35,270 nt of DNA, from contig QAXH01006783.1 in assembly GCA_004335635.1 (NCBI GenBank), forward strand, positions 2,904 through 38,173. The letters are read 5' to 3'. Below, one piece after another: positions 10,491 through 20,334 of the stretch. The notes beneath the pieces were generated by a model, which worked only from the letters and a program-made list of their open reading frames with translations, was not told the origin of the DNA and ran no database searches. Both the position numbers and the translations under genes were made by a program. Each line of letters starts with the position of its first letter. Within the stretch, counting starts at the first letter, position 1. Source of the stretch: Chloromonas sp. AAM2. Lineage: Eukaryota > Chlorophyta > Chlorophyceae > Chlamydomonadales > Chlamydomonadaceae.

Positions 10491-10565
10491 CTGGTGCACT
10501 TGCAGCAGGCTGAAGGCGTGTATGTGTATGTCCGGGGCTCCCGCCTTGGCCGCGGCGAGGATATC
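10491..10565 (-). pseudogene. stranded exon resembling FO (deazaflavin) synthase
   Basis: The exon encodes 25 residues, DILAAAKAGAPDIHIHAFSL then LQVHQ. It has an acceptor GGCTGTGCAG and a donor GTAAAT, both phase 0, and GC-rich third positions. The P-D-I-H-[IV]-H-A-F-S motif is characteristic of the radical-SAM enzymes CofH/FO synthase and the related menaquinone enzyme MqnC. In algae FO serves as the photolyase antenna. In the family I expect FSPxE where this reads FSLLQ. No CxxxCxxC radical-SAM exon and no GLGSLPGTAAE-type exon is visible within about 1.5 kb either way, so this is probably a relic or captured fragment. Chance resemblance of a short exon cannot be excluded. Confidence 0.5.
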
Positions 10566-10698
10566 CTGCACAGCCAGGGGGTATCAGGCAGGGGGGCGGT
10601 GCACTTGGCACTTGGCGAGGCCTGGTCGCTGTAAGCCGCATGGCAAGCCGTGGAGTAGGAGTGGTATGAATGACATTTGCAAAAGCTGTGGGAAGTGG

Positions 10699-10747
10699 CA
10701 ATGGTGGGAAATGACAACTGTGTATGATTTACTGTGGAGGCTTATAT
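10699..10747 (+). repeat. 5' fragment of the long form of family A
   Basis: The words AATGACAACTGTGTATGATT and TACTGTGGAGGCTTA match the first part of the copies at 10831 and 11784. Confidence 0.65.
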
Positions 10748-10830
10748 AACATCTGATGGACCAAGAATATCTAAATTCGCAGAATATTGATGTGTATGAC
10801 TATGGGTTGTGTTGACATTGCGCGTTGGAT

Positions 10831-11119
10831 AATGGTGGAGAATGACAACTGTGTATGATTTACTGTGCCTATACGGGATGGCCTTGTTGCTCAACCAACA
10901 CATGCCTTTCTCAATGGCTTTCTGCGTCCTTCCAAGTCGTGACGCTTTGCGAGGTGCGGCCCCCGGAACTCGGCGATGCGCGAGACGAGGCGGGTGAATG
11001 TGCTTTGAGGGGACTGGCCAATCACTTTGTCAATGCATACACCGGTGGATGTGCAGGACAGGTGGGCCCTCTACATCCCCTTTACACAGTGCTATATGGT
11101 TTCGGCTAGGCTGATGTGA
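10831..11119 (+). repeat. interspersed repeat family A, long copy (about 290 bp)
   Basis: The order of blocks is GAGAATGACAACTGTG, CGGGATG, TTCTGCGTCCTTC, a block reading GAGGTGCGGCC then GGAACTCGGCGATGCGCGAG, GGCCAATCACTTTGTC, ACCGGTGGATGTGCAGGACA, GGTGGGCCCTCT and GGTTTCGGCTAGGCTGATGT. The copy at 11784-12102 has the same blocks in the same order. There is no coding capacity. I see neither terminal inverted repeats nor a clear poly-A tail, so I cannot say whether it is a MITE or a SINE. Confidence 0.85.
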
Positions 11120-11783
11120 TGTTACCACACACTGTTGCCACCCACAGTGTTACCTGGCCGGACATGCCCAGCAGCCGGTGCTGCCAGATGCCTGCATGAC
11201 TTAGGCCAACTACGTTTTCCTTCCTAGGAGCTGGGCACACTGCTCAGTCACCAGGTTGCCCTGGCCCCGGCGTTCCTGCTTTTGTTATTTATATTAACCC
11301 AGCCGGTACCGCATATGACTGTGTAAAGGATTTGCAGAGAGCCCACCCGTCCACCAAATGTGTGATATTTTTTTGCATCATCATTACATAGCTTCTCATG
11401 GTTCAACCCACGGTTCAACCCAATGTGTGATATGATCAGTTTAATCCCATCGGACACCTGACGTCCCCCAAGCATCAACTTTTTGTATAATGTCTTGTGC
11501 GTGGCACTTCGGATGTGCAACGGTCCTTCCGGCTCATGTTTCCTTGCTCAGGGTAGCTGAGGGCGCTGCTCATCCCAAACTGTGTTCCATGACGGCTTTC
11601 CTGATGTAAAGAGGTACACAGCGCGCAGCTCATGGCATGCGTAGTTGAGTGATGTAGTTGACTGAACCTGTCACGCTGTTTTCTATTTGAGTCCTACACC
11701 CACCCTAGTTCCTATCCCAATCAGATGATCAGATAAGATGAACCTGTTCCGCTGCACTGCGATAATATATTTTATAAGAAAAC
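11120..11783. other. spacer with one small repeat fragment
   Basis: An inverted family A terminal fragment lies at 11296-11358 (CCAGCCGGTACCGCATATGA and GTGTAAAGG). The rest contains no supported gene. Confidence 0.35.
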
Positions 11784-12102
11784 AATGCGGAGAACGACAA
11801 CTGTGGGAAATGACAACTGTATATGATTTACTGTGGAGGCTTACGGGATGACTTGTTGCTTAACTGTCTGACTTGGTGCCACATGTTTTCTCCACATATT
11901 TCTGCGTCCTTCTAAGTAGTGACGCTGTGCGGGGTGCGGCCGCTGGGACTCGGCGATGCGCAAGGCCAGGTGGGATGCGAATGTGCTCCGAGGGGACCGG
12001 CCAATCACTTTTTGTCACTGCATATACCGGTGGATTTGCAGGGCAGGTGGGCCCTCTGAATCCCCTTTCCACAGTGCTGTGCGGTTTCGGCTAGGCTGAT
12101 GT
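11784..12102 (+). repeat. interspersed repeat family A, long copy
   Basis: Same block order as the copy at 10831-11119. It contains the intact CACTGCATATACCGGTGG block that is replaced by N bases in the copy at 20170-20334. Its 3' end abuts the HECT-like fragment at 12104. Confidence 0.85.
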
Positions 12103-12103
12103 C

Positions 12104-12183
12104 AGCGACTCGCCTAGGCCAACAAGAATACCGACAAAGATGGCCCTGCCACACAGCTTGCCAAAGAACATGAAGTCATGAGC
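12104..12183 (-). pseudogene. possible HECT-domain exon fragment truncated by a repeat
   Basis: In frame, the minus strand reads AHDFMFFGKLCGRAIFVGIL then VGLGESL. The pattern F.F.GKL..[KR]AI.....[LV] matches the conserved helix at the junction of the N-lobe subdomains in HECT E3 ligases. An AG precedes the exon at 12184-12185. The other end runs into the boundary of the family A copy with no donor, as if insertion cut the exon. Only about 26 residues are available, so this is tentative. Confidence 0.3.
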
Positions 12184-12677
12184 CTCACTCAGTGCGCTGG
12201 CCGCAACTCTACTTCATCTCTACACAGATGTCACTAGTCAGTCGCCAGATGCATTGCATCATCAGTTGGTAGTAGTTGGTGCATGCTCAGCTGCATGAGC
12301 TAGCTCCAGTAGGTGAGGCAGCCATGGTGGTACCAAGAACAATTCACGCCTGGAGCTGTACCCATGCCAATGCTGCCTTGGTAGGGGGCAGCGCATGGTC
12401 ACACCCCGCCCCCACCAACCTCACCACATCACTTTCACGCATCCTCGTCAGAGGACGTCCTCAGTGAACAGCACCTCCAGCCGTAAACCCCTAGTACAGT
12501 ACTGCTACGTAAGGCAGGAGACGCTCCTTGTGTACACTTTCATGGCGATTGCTCAAGCCCATGCCACTGCGGTACTGAGCAGGTTGGTTACCAATAGTAC
12601 ATTGTTGAGCATCAGCCTTCACGTCCTTGCTGGATTCAACGTTGTACACGTTTTTGGTTGTTGCGCATGTGAGACAC

Positions 12678-12787
12678 CTCGGTCCAGATGCAGGAGACCT
12701 TGGCGCGATCCCAGACAAAGCACGAGGTATTCTCGTCACAGTTGTTGCCATCAATATTCAGTGTGATGCGGTGCACGGAGCGCACGC
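12678..12787 (-). CDS. possible isolated exon, unknown Cys-rich protein
   Basis: The frame reads GVRSVHRITLNIDGNNCDEN then TSCFVWDRAKVSCIWTE, with a TTCAAG acceptor and GTGTCT donor. Third positions are mostly G or C, which argues for coding on this strand. It is antisense to, and just upstream of, the proposed start of the Sec16-like gene, and the same reading frame stays open upstream over that start. I do not recognise the family. Confidence 0.3.
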
Positions 12788-12816
12788 CTTGAAGCAAAAC
12801 TGCTGTGGCAAGCGCG

Positions 12817-14579
12817 ATGGAGGGCAAGGGCAAAGAGCAGGCAGGCACTGAGAATGGACGTGGTGGTTGGCTGTCGTCGATGGTAAGGGATTGCTTCAGT
12901 CGTTGCATGCCCAAAAGTGCTCTGTGCATATTCTGACACACGCAAAATTTGCTGGCTGCAGTTTGGTCGGAGCTCATCGAGCAAGGTCAAGCGAGGCCAC
13001 ATGGGTGTTGAAAACACCATGTATTACAATGCAGAGGTAAGTGTTCCGTATGGGTTGGACACGGAACGGGTCCAACACCTTGGCCTATTGCAATCTCCAA
13101 CGCGCTGTATGCCTCAATCCGCAGTTGAAACTCTGGGTCGAGCGCGGCAAGGAAAACGAGGCCAAGCAGCAAGGTGCTGCCGCAGCCCCTCCCGTTCTGC
13201 CGTCCACCAGCTTCACCATGCCGGCTGGTAGTGGGTTGAGGTGAGGCAATTTGTACGGAGCTCGCAGCCCTCGACAGCGGATTACTGAGCCGATGCTCGA
13301 CTGCGACATAATGCTGCTTGTGCGCAGTAAAAGCAAGGGTCTCGGGTCGAGATATGCGACAAATCCGAGTTTGTCCGTGAGCCATTCTACGAACTCCTTC
13401 ACCAGCACAATGTTCCTTCCTCCGGCATCATCGTTGTCTGCCGGCGGCAGTGGCCCTGTCAAGTTCTGGGTTCCGGAGCAGCCCATGCAGCCAGCCGAGT
13501 CTGAAGACACACATGCCAACGGGCTTGGCAACGGCGAGGCTGGCTCAGGTGTTCAGCAGCCAGCAGAGCCAACACTCGACCCGCCAGCACAGCCAGCACA
13601 GGGTGGCATCAGTGTCACGGGTGAGCGCATGCTGATGGGCTAGCTTGCTGCAATGTGCAATGCTTGCACAGTCATCGTGCTTTCAAAACAGCTGCCTGCT
13701 GCCTGCTCCACTGTGAGCATGTGCACTGTACAGGCCAGCGTTGAATCAGCAGGGAAACGCGGTGTCATGTGGTGCTCTGGTGCAGGTGACATGGATCAGC
13801 CCCCGGCCGCACCTGCAGACCATGCCAGGACCAATGGCGTCAGTGCAGCAAACGAAGACAAGGAATCCGTGTTTGGCAGCACGTTGAAAACGCAGAATGG
13901 CAACCAGGTACCTCTTTGCAAGCCGGTGGATGTGGCGGTGAGCGCTCAGGGCAGGGCAGTGATCGGTGCTAACGCAAGACAACCTGTGCTACTAACCAGC
14001 AGATGGTTGTCAGGGGCAGAAACTATGGCGTGGGTCTGAGGCATAATTTTGGTACACAGGAACAGAGACGTCTGTTTGCTGCCATTTCATGCCACAGGCA
14101 ACCATACTAGGCACACACCTCCGCCATGCATTGCAGCGCTGTAAATAGCGCGATTGCTAATATGTGTGCCCGCCTTGGTCGTTACGCAGCCTGCAGTCAC
14201 TGGGCTAGCCAAGTGTAGTTGCTCGAATGAGCAGTGTCGCTGCATGGTATGTTTACTTCACCCCATGGCCGTGTGATTGCACTTTTGCCTCGTGCAGATT
14301 TTTGACGCCACACCATTCACTATGCAGCCCTCAGCAGAGAAGGCAGACACCGAGAAAGCAGACACCGAGAAGGCACACACCGAGACACAGGTAAGGAGTG
14401 TTTTCACGGCCTCGATGCATCGACACTAACTCGGCCCTCTATTCAAAAGCAACCCGTCCCGCCAGCCTATTTTACTCCAGTAGATATGGCTGTTTCAGAG
14501 CATAGCTTGGAAAAGCGGTTCAATGAAAAACCACACATACATACGCTCTTGTCGGACGATAGATTTTAAAACACACTCG

Positions 14580-14619
<40 letters not shown>

Positions 14620-17600
14620 TCGGACGATACAGATGTAAGCAGACACTCGCTGACTCTTCTTCACACACACAATCTTCAAATGCAGCCTATCCTGCCAGGT
14701 ACTGCTGTTCATGCTTTATGCGAACTCATCTGCTTGCAGCGTCCTACCCCGGGTGCCTTGGCCAGCAGACGCTCCCGAATTGCTGCTGCCAAGGAGCTCT
14801 GCCCCGCCGGGCCCAGGAAGCTCGACGGGCCGTTGCCCTGGGAGCTACCCGACCACCTGAAGCACTCAGACAAGTTCATCTCCATCTGCGCCAACTGGCA
14901 TCTCAACAACCCACATGTTGTCAAATACTCGCCAGAGCTGCTCATGCCTACCTCCAAGACGAGTGCACGTGCTGTTCCATCTGCACCCGCAAGTGTCAAC
15001 ACAGCCGCACCACAACTGTTTGTGCAGCACGACACGCCCGCTGCACCCCACACAACCACCGGCGTGCATGTAGACACTTGCGAGCTTGCGCCAGCGACCG
15101 CCCCGCAGAGCACGCCTGTGCCTGCCATCAGCTGGGCAGCACAGCAGCCATACACCGGTACAACTGCATTTGATCAGCGCACCGCAGTGCCTGACGTGGT
15201 TGCAACACACGAGGTGCAGGATCAGCAGCCTGTTGCCTTGGCAGCACAGTACAGCATCTCAGAGCAGCTCTGCCCATCTCATGACGTTCACTCCGCACAC
15301 GGTGCCATCAGCATCGTGGCTGTGTCCGGCGAAGCGCCACAGCATGAGCAAGCATGGTCGGCAGCTAACGATGCTTTGCTCGAGCCCATGAATGGCTTTG
15401 TGGCCCATGTTGTTGGCGGGCCAGTGGGCCAGGAAGAGAACGCTGCAGATGTGACGGTCCAGGCAGCCAGCGATGCAGACTTGGTGCAGGTTTCAAACAC
15501 AGCACGGGAGAAGACAGAGGAGGAAGCCGCACCGGCACTGGAGGCAAGGGCAAGCATGGAGGCAGCAGCAGAGGAGCACAACAGAGCTGTGATTGAGCTG
15601 TCGGTTGCGACAGAGCCAACACAGCCTGGCGAAAGCTTTGAATCAGCACAACAAGTTGACGGCGCAAGTGTTGTGCAGCTGCCACAAAGCGCACAGGCAG
15701 TGCAGGAAGCAGCTGTGCAGTACGCACAAGAGTGGGCAACATACAACTGCCAGCAGTATGGCCACGAGTACTTTCAGTATTACTATGAGTTATACTACAA
15801 GAACTACATGGCCAACCAGCAGCAGTACAGCCAAGGCGTGGATGGCAGTGGAGGAGGCAGCGCAGACTATCAACAGGAGCAGACAATCATGATGGTGGTA
15901 ACGACGGAGACTGACAATGGCAGCCTTGGGCAGCCGACCGATGCTGCGGTGGATGTGGCTGTGGCTGTAGATGCTGCAGTGTCTGATGCCACTTCCTTGC
16001 CAGCCTTCGAGGTTCGCATGACAGATGCTCCCGATGAAAGGCATGTGGGTGCATCAGAGGACAGGACCCCCACTGCTGCCCTGGCTGCACAGCTTGTTTC
16101 CACTGCGCTTGAGCTGGCAATGGCTGAGGCTGAGGCAGATGCTGCAGCAGGGCACACGGCCGCTGTCCCTGCAGAGCAGGCCGTGCCTGCGGAAGCAGGA
16201 ATGCTTGCAGTCACTGAGGCACACACAACAGGCATTGAGCAGGTGCATGCAGACGCCGGCCACCAACTGTCACACTCGCTCAGCCTGGACCAGGCAGCTG
16301 GGCAGGAGCATGCAAGCGTGCCAGAGCAGTCTGCTCAGCCTGTGCGTGCCGTGATGGCGTCAGACCTGTCAGCCAGTGGCTTCTTTGACTCAGAACAGCC
16401 AGAGCATGGCACCGAGTCTGCAACCGTGTGGTTTGGAGCAGAGCAGCCATCTGACTCTGTGCATGTGCTCTCCATGCCAGAGCAATCCACCAACCACCTG
16501 GCCCAGCCTTCTGAGCCCGAACAGCCTACTGTATTCACAGATGGCTCTCTCGCCACAGCGCAGACTGCCAAGATGACTAACCCAGAGCAGGAGTCCAAGC
16601 CAGCAACCCGCCCACAAGTGTCTGCCGTGCCCATGCCAGCAGGGTTCACTCAAGCAGCCGGCCTGTTGGAGCAGCTCCTTGCCTCGGTGCGCCTGGGTCA
16701 GCAGGATCTGGGGGCTGCACTGCATGGCGAGCAAGGCCTGCTGCGGCTCCTGGGTAACCTGACGGTTGTGTGCCAAGAGGTGGCCGGCGAACCAGCCACT
16801 CCCGCAACCGAACAATCCACGCATGCAGCTGGCGACGCAGCTCCGATCGCAATGCACGACGTCGTGCAGACTCCGGCACGACATTCACTCTTCCAGAACG
16901 GTGGCTCATCTCCCACCTCCCCTGTCAGCCCCACAGCAGATGCTGCGCCAAGCCAATGGCCTGCTGCGCCAGTGACACATGCTGATACGCAGGCAAAGGC
17001 TCTGGACGTCCCAACAATCAGCGTTGTCGATCATGAAGCCATGCTGGCCCAGCGTGCAGCTGAGCTCACGCTGGCTCACGATCAGCGGGTTGCAGAGCTG
17101 CAGGCATCCTTCCAGCGCACGCAGGCTGAGTCACTGGCCGAGTTTGAGACGCGACTGAGCGAAGAGAAGGACAAGATCACACAAGAGTACGTCCAGCAAA
17201 TCAAGGATCTGGAAGAAGAGGTGCGTGTGCTTGTTGGTCAAGATTTGAATAGGTTCGGGTGCGCTGCATGTGCCAAGCCCCGGGTGCGAACGCCCACAAA
17301 GGCTACAAACTTGCCAGGATGTCAGAGCCGGCTTGAAAGTGTTCAAGAACCTTCATATTAGGCATCTGGGCTGTAGTGCTGTCAAGTTCTGAGTGTCGTG
17401 TGCCAGATAGACATCTGACTTTGCAAAACCTTGATGGTTTGATTGCCGCAGCGTCTAACTGTGTCAGCTTGGTTTTGTTGTGCAATCGCACTCACATGGA
17501 TCGCCATCTGCCACTCAGCCAAGGATGTCACCAGCGTTTGTTTTACTGCTGGGTGCTTCGCAGGTCGCCGAGTTGAACCAGTCCAAGGAAGAAGAGATGG

Positions 17601-18085
17601 AGGCTCTGCTTGTGTGCCTGGGAGTTGAGGAAGCAAAGGTATGGTCTCTACCTTGCATAGTGCAGGTGGCAACACAGTCTGGTGGTTGGAGGCGGAACCA
17701 AGGGGGCAAAGCGACGTGTAGGCAAAATACTTAGGCAGGCAGCAGAGTCGGTGTCAGAAGGCAGAACCAGGAGGCTGAAGCAATGGTGGCATAGAACACT
17801 TGAGCTAGTTGAGTGAGAAAAGGCACAGTTTGGCAATGAGACATCTCTTTATATCTTGTAGGCTAAGACCTGGTGCTGACGTGTCGCACTGGCCCAACAT
17901 GCACCTGTTGTGCTTGTGCTCGTCCATAACAGACCAGCGACCATGGGCCATGCCTTGTGCTGTCCCTGCAGACCACCGCGCTGGCAGAGGCCATGGCGGA
18001 GGCTGGGTTGGACCCCCAGCTTGTTATCGACTCAGTGGCCGACATGTACAACCAAGAGGGGATTGAGGACGAAGCCATACAGTAG
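12817..18085 (+). CDS. Sec16-tail-like / p115-tail-like secretory pathway protein, about 1,120 aa
   Basis: Exons: 12817-12882, 12962-13036, 13125-13240, 13451-13620 (alternative start 13268), 13786-13937 (alternative end 13907), 14298-14390, 14450 to about 14479, 14740-17220, 17564-17638, 17972-18085. Only the exon after 14450 is unresolved. Exons 1-3 give GGWLSSMFGRSSSSKVKRGH, then GVENTMYYNAELKLWVERGK. This is the signature near the C-terminus of Sec16 (MAG5 in plants), organiser of COPII budding at ER exit sites. The ACE1 domain that should precede it is absent: an in-frame TGA lies just before the ATG. The middle is long, Ala/Gln/Glu-rich and disordered, with a Tyr/Gln-rich patch. The end is a coiled coil (exon ending 17220), then EEEMEALLVCLGVEEAK and an acidic tail, as in the p115/Uso1/MAG4 tether. 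A divergent Sec16 fragment or tether relative is most likely; the exact function is unknown. Confidence 0.7.
13540..13970 (+). repeat. inverted duplication, copy in the Sec16-like gene
   Basis: Partner of 7270-7760. It covers the end of exon 4, the following intron, exon 5 and the start of the next intron. Splice sites and phases (1 in, 0 out) are the same in both genes, so both copies appear usable. Confidence 0.85.
14582..14616. repeat. (AC)n microsatellite with duplicated flank
   Basis: About 17 CA units are present. The word CTTGTCGGACGATA occurs on both sides (about 14548 and 14616), each followed after a few bases by ACACTCGCT, so the flank was duplicated around the array. The array lies next to the unresolved exon of the Sec16-like gene. 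Confidence 0.9.
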
Positions 18086-19140
18086 TGTGGTTCAGGACAA
18101 CAAGGCTGGTAGGCTACGCGGAAGATTCACTCGTGCGCCAATCCCATCCGGCCCTGATCGCAGTGGCCTGTGAGCCACTGTACTTACTGTACTGACCACA
18201 GCACTCTTGACCCACTGTTTGTTTGGCATTAAAAGCGCAACTGTCGGTACCTGGCAACCGGACTTTGGGCTTCATTTTGGCATTATGGGCATAGTTACGT
18301 TCAACATACAGTGGCAAGAGTGTTGCTAGGGCTTGCAGACTGTCCATTCATGGTGGTGTCGTTCTAGACCCGCTGTTGATTTCATTTGACTGTGGAGGCG
18401 GTGCAGGCAAGCTAGTATTATGTTTACCCAGCAACAGCAGGGCAGCCACAGACACAACCACAGACATCACCACAGACACATGTTTGCGCAAAACAGACAA
18501 TTATAACGTCTGAACTGTCCCAGAACTGACGAACATCTTCGTGGCACGGGTGTGCAATACTCTGCAAAGGTTATCAGTTAAAGTTTGACACATTGCAGTC
18601 AAACTGGATGTTTGCAAGCTCTGCCAGACAGGACAGTTTCCAGGCTTGCAATGGAGGTGTGCGCAGGCTGGTTTGACTGTTGCTGTTCTGACAGAGTGTT
18701 GCTGTTCTGGCAATCAGCAACTAAGACATGAATGTATGAGGAGATGTATCCGGGGCTGCACTGAGGATTGATGACCAGCAATGACTGACTCAGTCTAGCT
18801 GGCACGCAGACTGTTGTGTGTGAAGGAGGGTGGGTGGGTGTGAGGATAATAAGAATGTGTGCCTGTGATGTTATGAAAGAAGGAAGCACATGCAACCCCA
18901 GTTCAGCTCACCACTCAATCGTGGTAGCACCTGGTTGCTCTGACAAAGGCAAGCGCAGCCCGTGCGGCAGCCATGTGCTTGCGCTGGATGTATGCCCGTT
19001 GATTGTACGGGCGTACTTGCAAGCTCATATGTACATCCACTTTGTACCACGCGCGTTTGTGCCAGGCATTCATGTGCCGCTGCAATTCTGTCATGATGTC
19101 AAACTGGCATCTGTTCAAGGATCTCCGGCAAGCACTGAAT
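18086..19140. other. spacer, no supported gene
   Basis: This is the 3' flank of the Sec16-like gene. It contains an inverted-repeat-core match at 18516-18539 (TGTCCCAGAACTGACGAACA) and simple tracts such as CACAGACA repeats near 18450. No splice-consistent exon was found. Confidence 0.4.
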
Positions 19141-19143
19141 GCA

Positions 19144-19227
19144 CATACGGTTCCGGCTAGGCTGATGTAATGATCTGGCTGACTTGCAAGGAGGGAGTGC
19201 ACACCATGAAGCACGTCCAACGCAAAA
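19144..19227 (+). repeat. family A end joined to family B
   Basis: GGTTCCGGCTAGGCTGATGT (A end) is followed within a few bases by CTTGCAAGGAGGGAGTGCAC and CACGTCCAACGC (B). The A-B association is also seen near 4204-4590 and 20060-20334, so the two may be parts of one larger element. Confidence 0.75.
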
Positions 19228-19644
19228 TGATAGCACTGCGCCTGCTACCGCAAAAGTTACTGACACTGCTGACGCCAACACCCACGGAGTTTTCCCTACT
19301 TCTGGCAACGTCAAGGGCGCCAATGGACAAGCTTTACATGTAATTCTGTATTGTGTGTTCAGGGAATTCACGGAGCGCCCACATCATATCGTGCAGCGAC
19401 AGACGATTGGCAACAGAGCCTGCCTGTCTGCGGGCATCTGCCTCCATTCCTGCTTTTGGTAACGTGAACAGGATAAAGGCAGTACCCAGTACCTGCACCG
19501 GGTAGTTAGCTGCACCCAGGCACACTCAGTTGCTGGCAGGTACCTTCGTTGCCCTGGCATGCCATGTGTTGTAATGTGTTGGACTCCAATCTTTTCAACA
19601 TACATGTGAAGGATTAGTAATGGTGGTGGCCACCCCTCTGTGGG

Positions 19645-19737
19645 GACTGGCCAATCAATCATACCGGTGGATGCAGGACAGGTGGGCCCTCTGAATTTCC
19701 TTTACACAGTGCTATGCAGTTTCGGCTAGGCTGATGC
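19645..19737 (+). repeat. interspersed repeat family A, 3' part
   Basis: It contains GGACTGGCCAATCAATCATA, then ACCGGTGGATGCAGGACAGG and GGCTAGGCTGATG. The segment between the first two blocks is shortened compared with other copies. Confidence 0.8.
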
Positions 19738-20059
19738 AAGGTGAATACGGTCTAAGGACACAGTTACCACAACAGCGCACATTAATGTAATACAGACGGT
19801 ATGTCCTTAAGTGGGCCATGAAGTAACGTCATATGGCAAAAAACGCCGCTTAAATGACTGGAATTCGCTATCAACACTTGACATTGTTAGGGTTGCCATT
19901 GCACTAGCTCTGACACTGACCTTGACCCTGACAACCTTTTAAACCATTCCATTTTTATGGCTAACGGGTTGCTTTCAGAAGGCGTTCTGTGGCGTGATGG
20001 CCACAAGGGCCTCGCCACCCCTTGCTGACACGGCCAGATTCCCCTTTATTAGGAGAAAT

Positions 20060-20334
20060 TTTTGCAATTTGCGCAATCAGTTGATAATTGCATTGGACGT
20101 GCTTCCTGGTGTGCACTCCCTCCTTGTAAAATGCACAACAGGACGTGCACAACAGGACGTGCTTCCTGGTGTGCGGCCCCTGGAACTCGGCGATGCGCGA
20201 GACCAGGCGGGTGAATGTGCTTCGAGGGGACCGGCCAATCACTTTTTGTCACNNNNNNNNNNNNTGGATGTGCAGGGCAGGTGGGCTCTCTGAATCCCCT
20301 TTACACAGTACTATGCGGTTCCGGCTAGGCTGAT
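20060..20334 (+). repeat. composite of inverted family B and family A, with an N gap
   Basis: Inverted B (TTGGACGTGCTTCCTGGTGT, 20093 onward) is followed by a short tandem duplication of GCACAACAGGACGT and then the A block GCGGCCCCTGGAACTCGGCG. Twelve N bases occupy 20253-20264. The junction suggests that A was inserted into, or recombined with, B at the shared words CTGGTGTGC. Confidence 0.8.

Noticed and set aside
13268..13450. Coding-like minus-strand frame (NIVLVKEFVEWLTDKLGF) and a competing plus frame (ICDKSEFVREPFYELLHQHN)
   Set aside because: The two are antisense readings of the same bases, inside what is best explained as an intron of the Sec16-like gene. Neither has convincing splice sites on both sides, so I annotate no gene.
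16354..16909. Long ORFs antisense to the large exon of the Sec16-like gene, and similar shadows over 33239-35224
   Set aside because: They are reverse or shifted readings of GC-rich repetitive coding sequence, with no splice or motif support.
19184..19462. Plus-strand ORF with an Ala/Thr/Asp-rich start (KVTDTADANTHGVFPTSG)
   Set aside because: It begins inside repeat family B, has no splice support and soon loses coding character. Its likeness to the Ala-rich protein at the right edge is only compositional.
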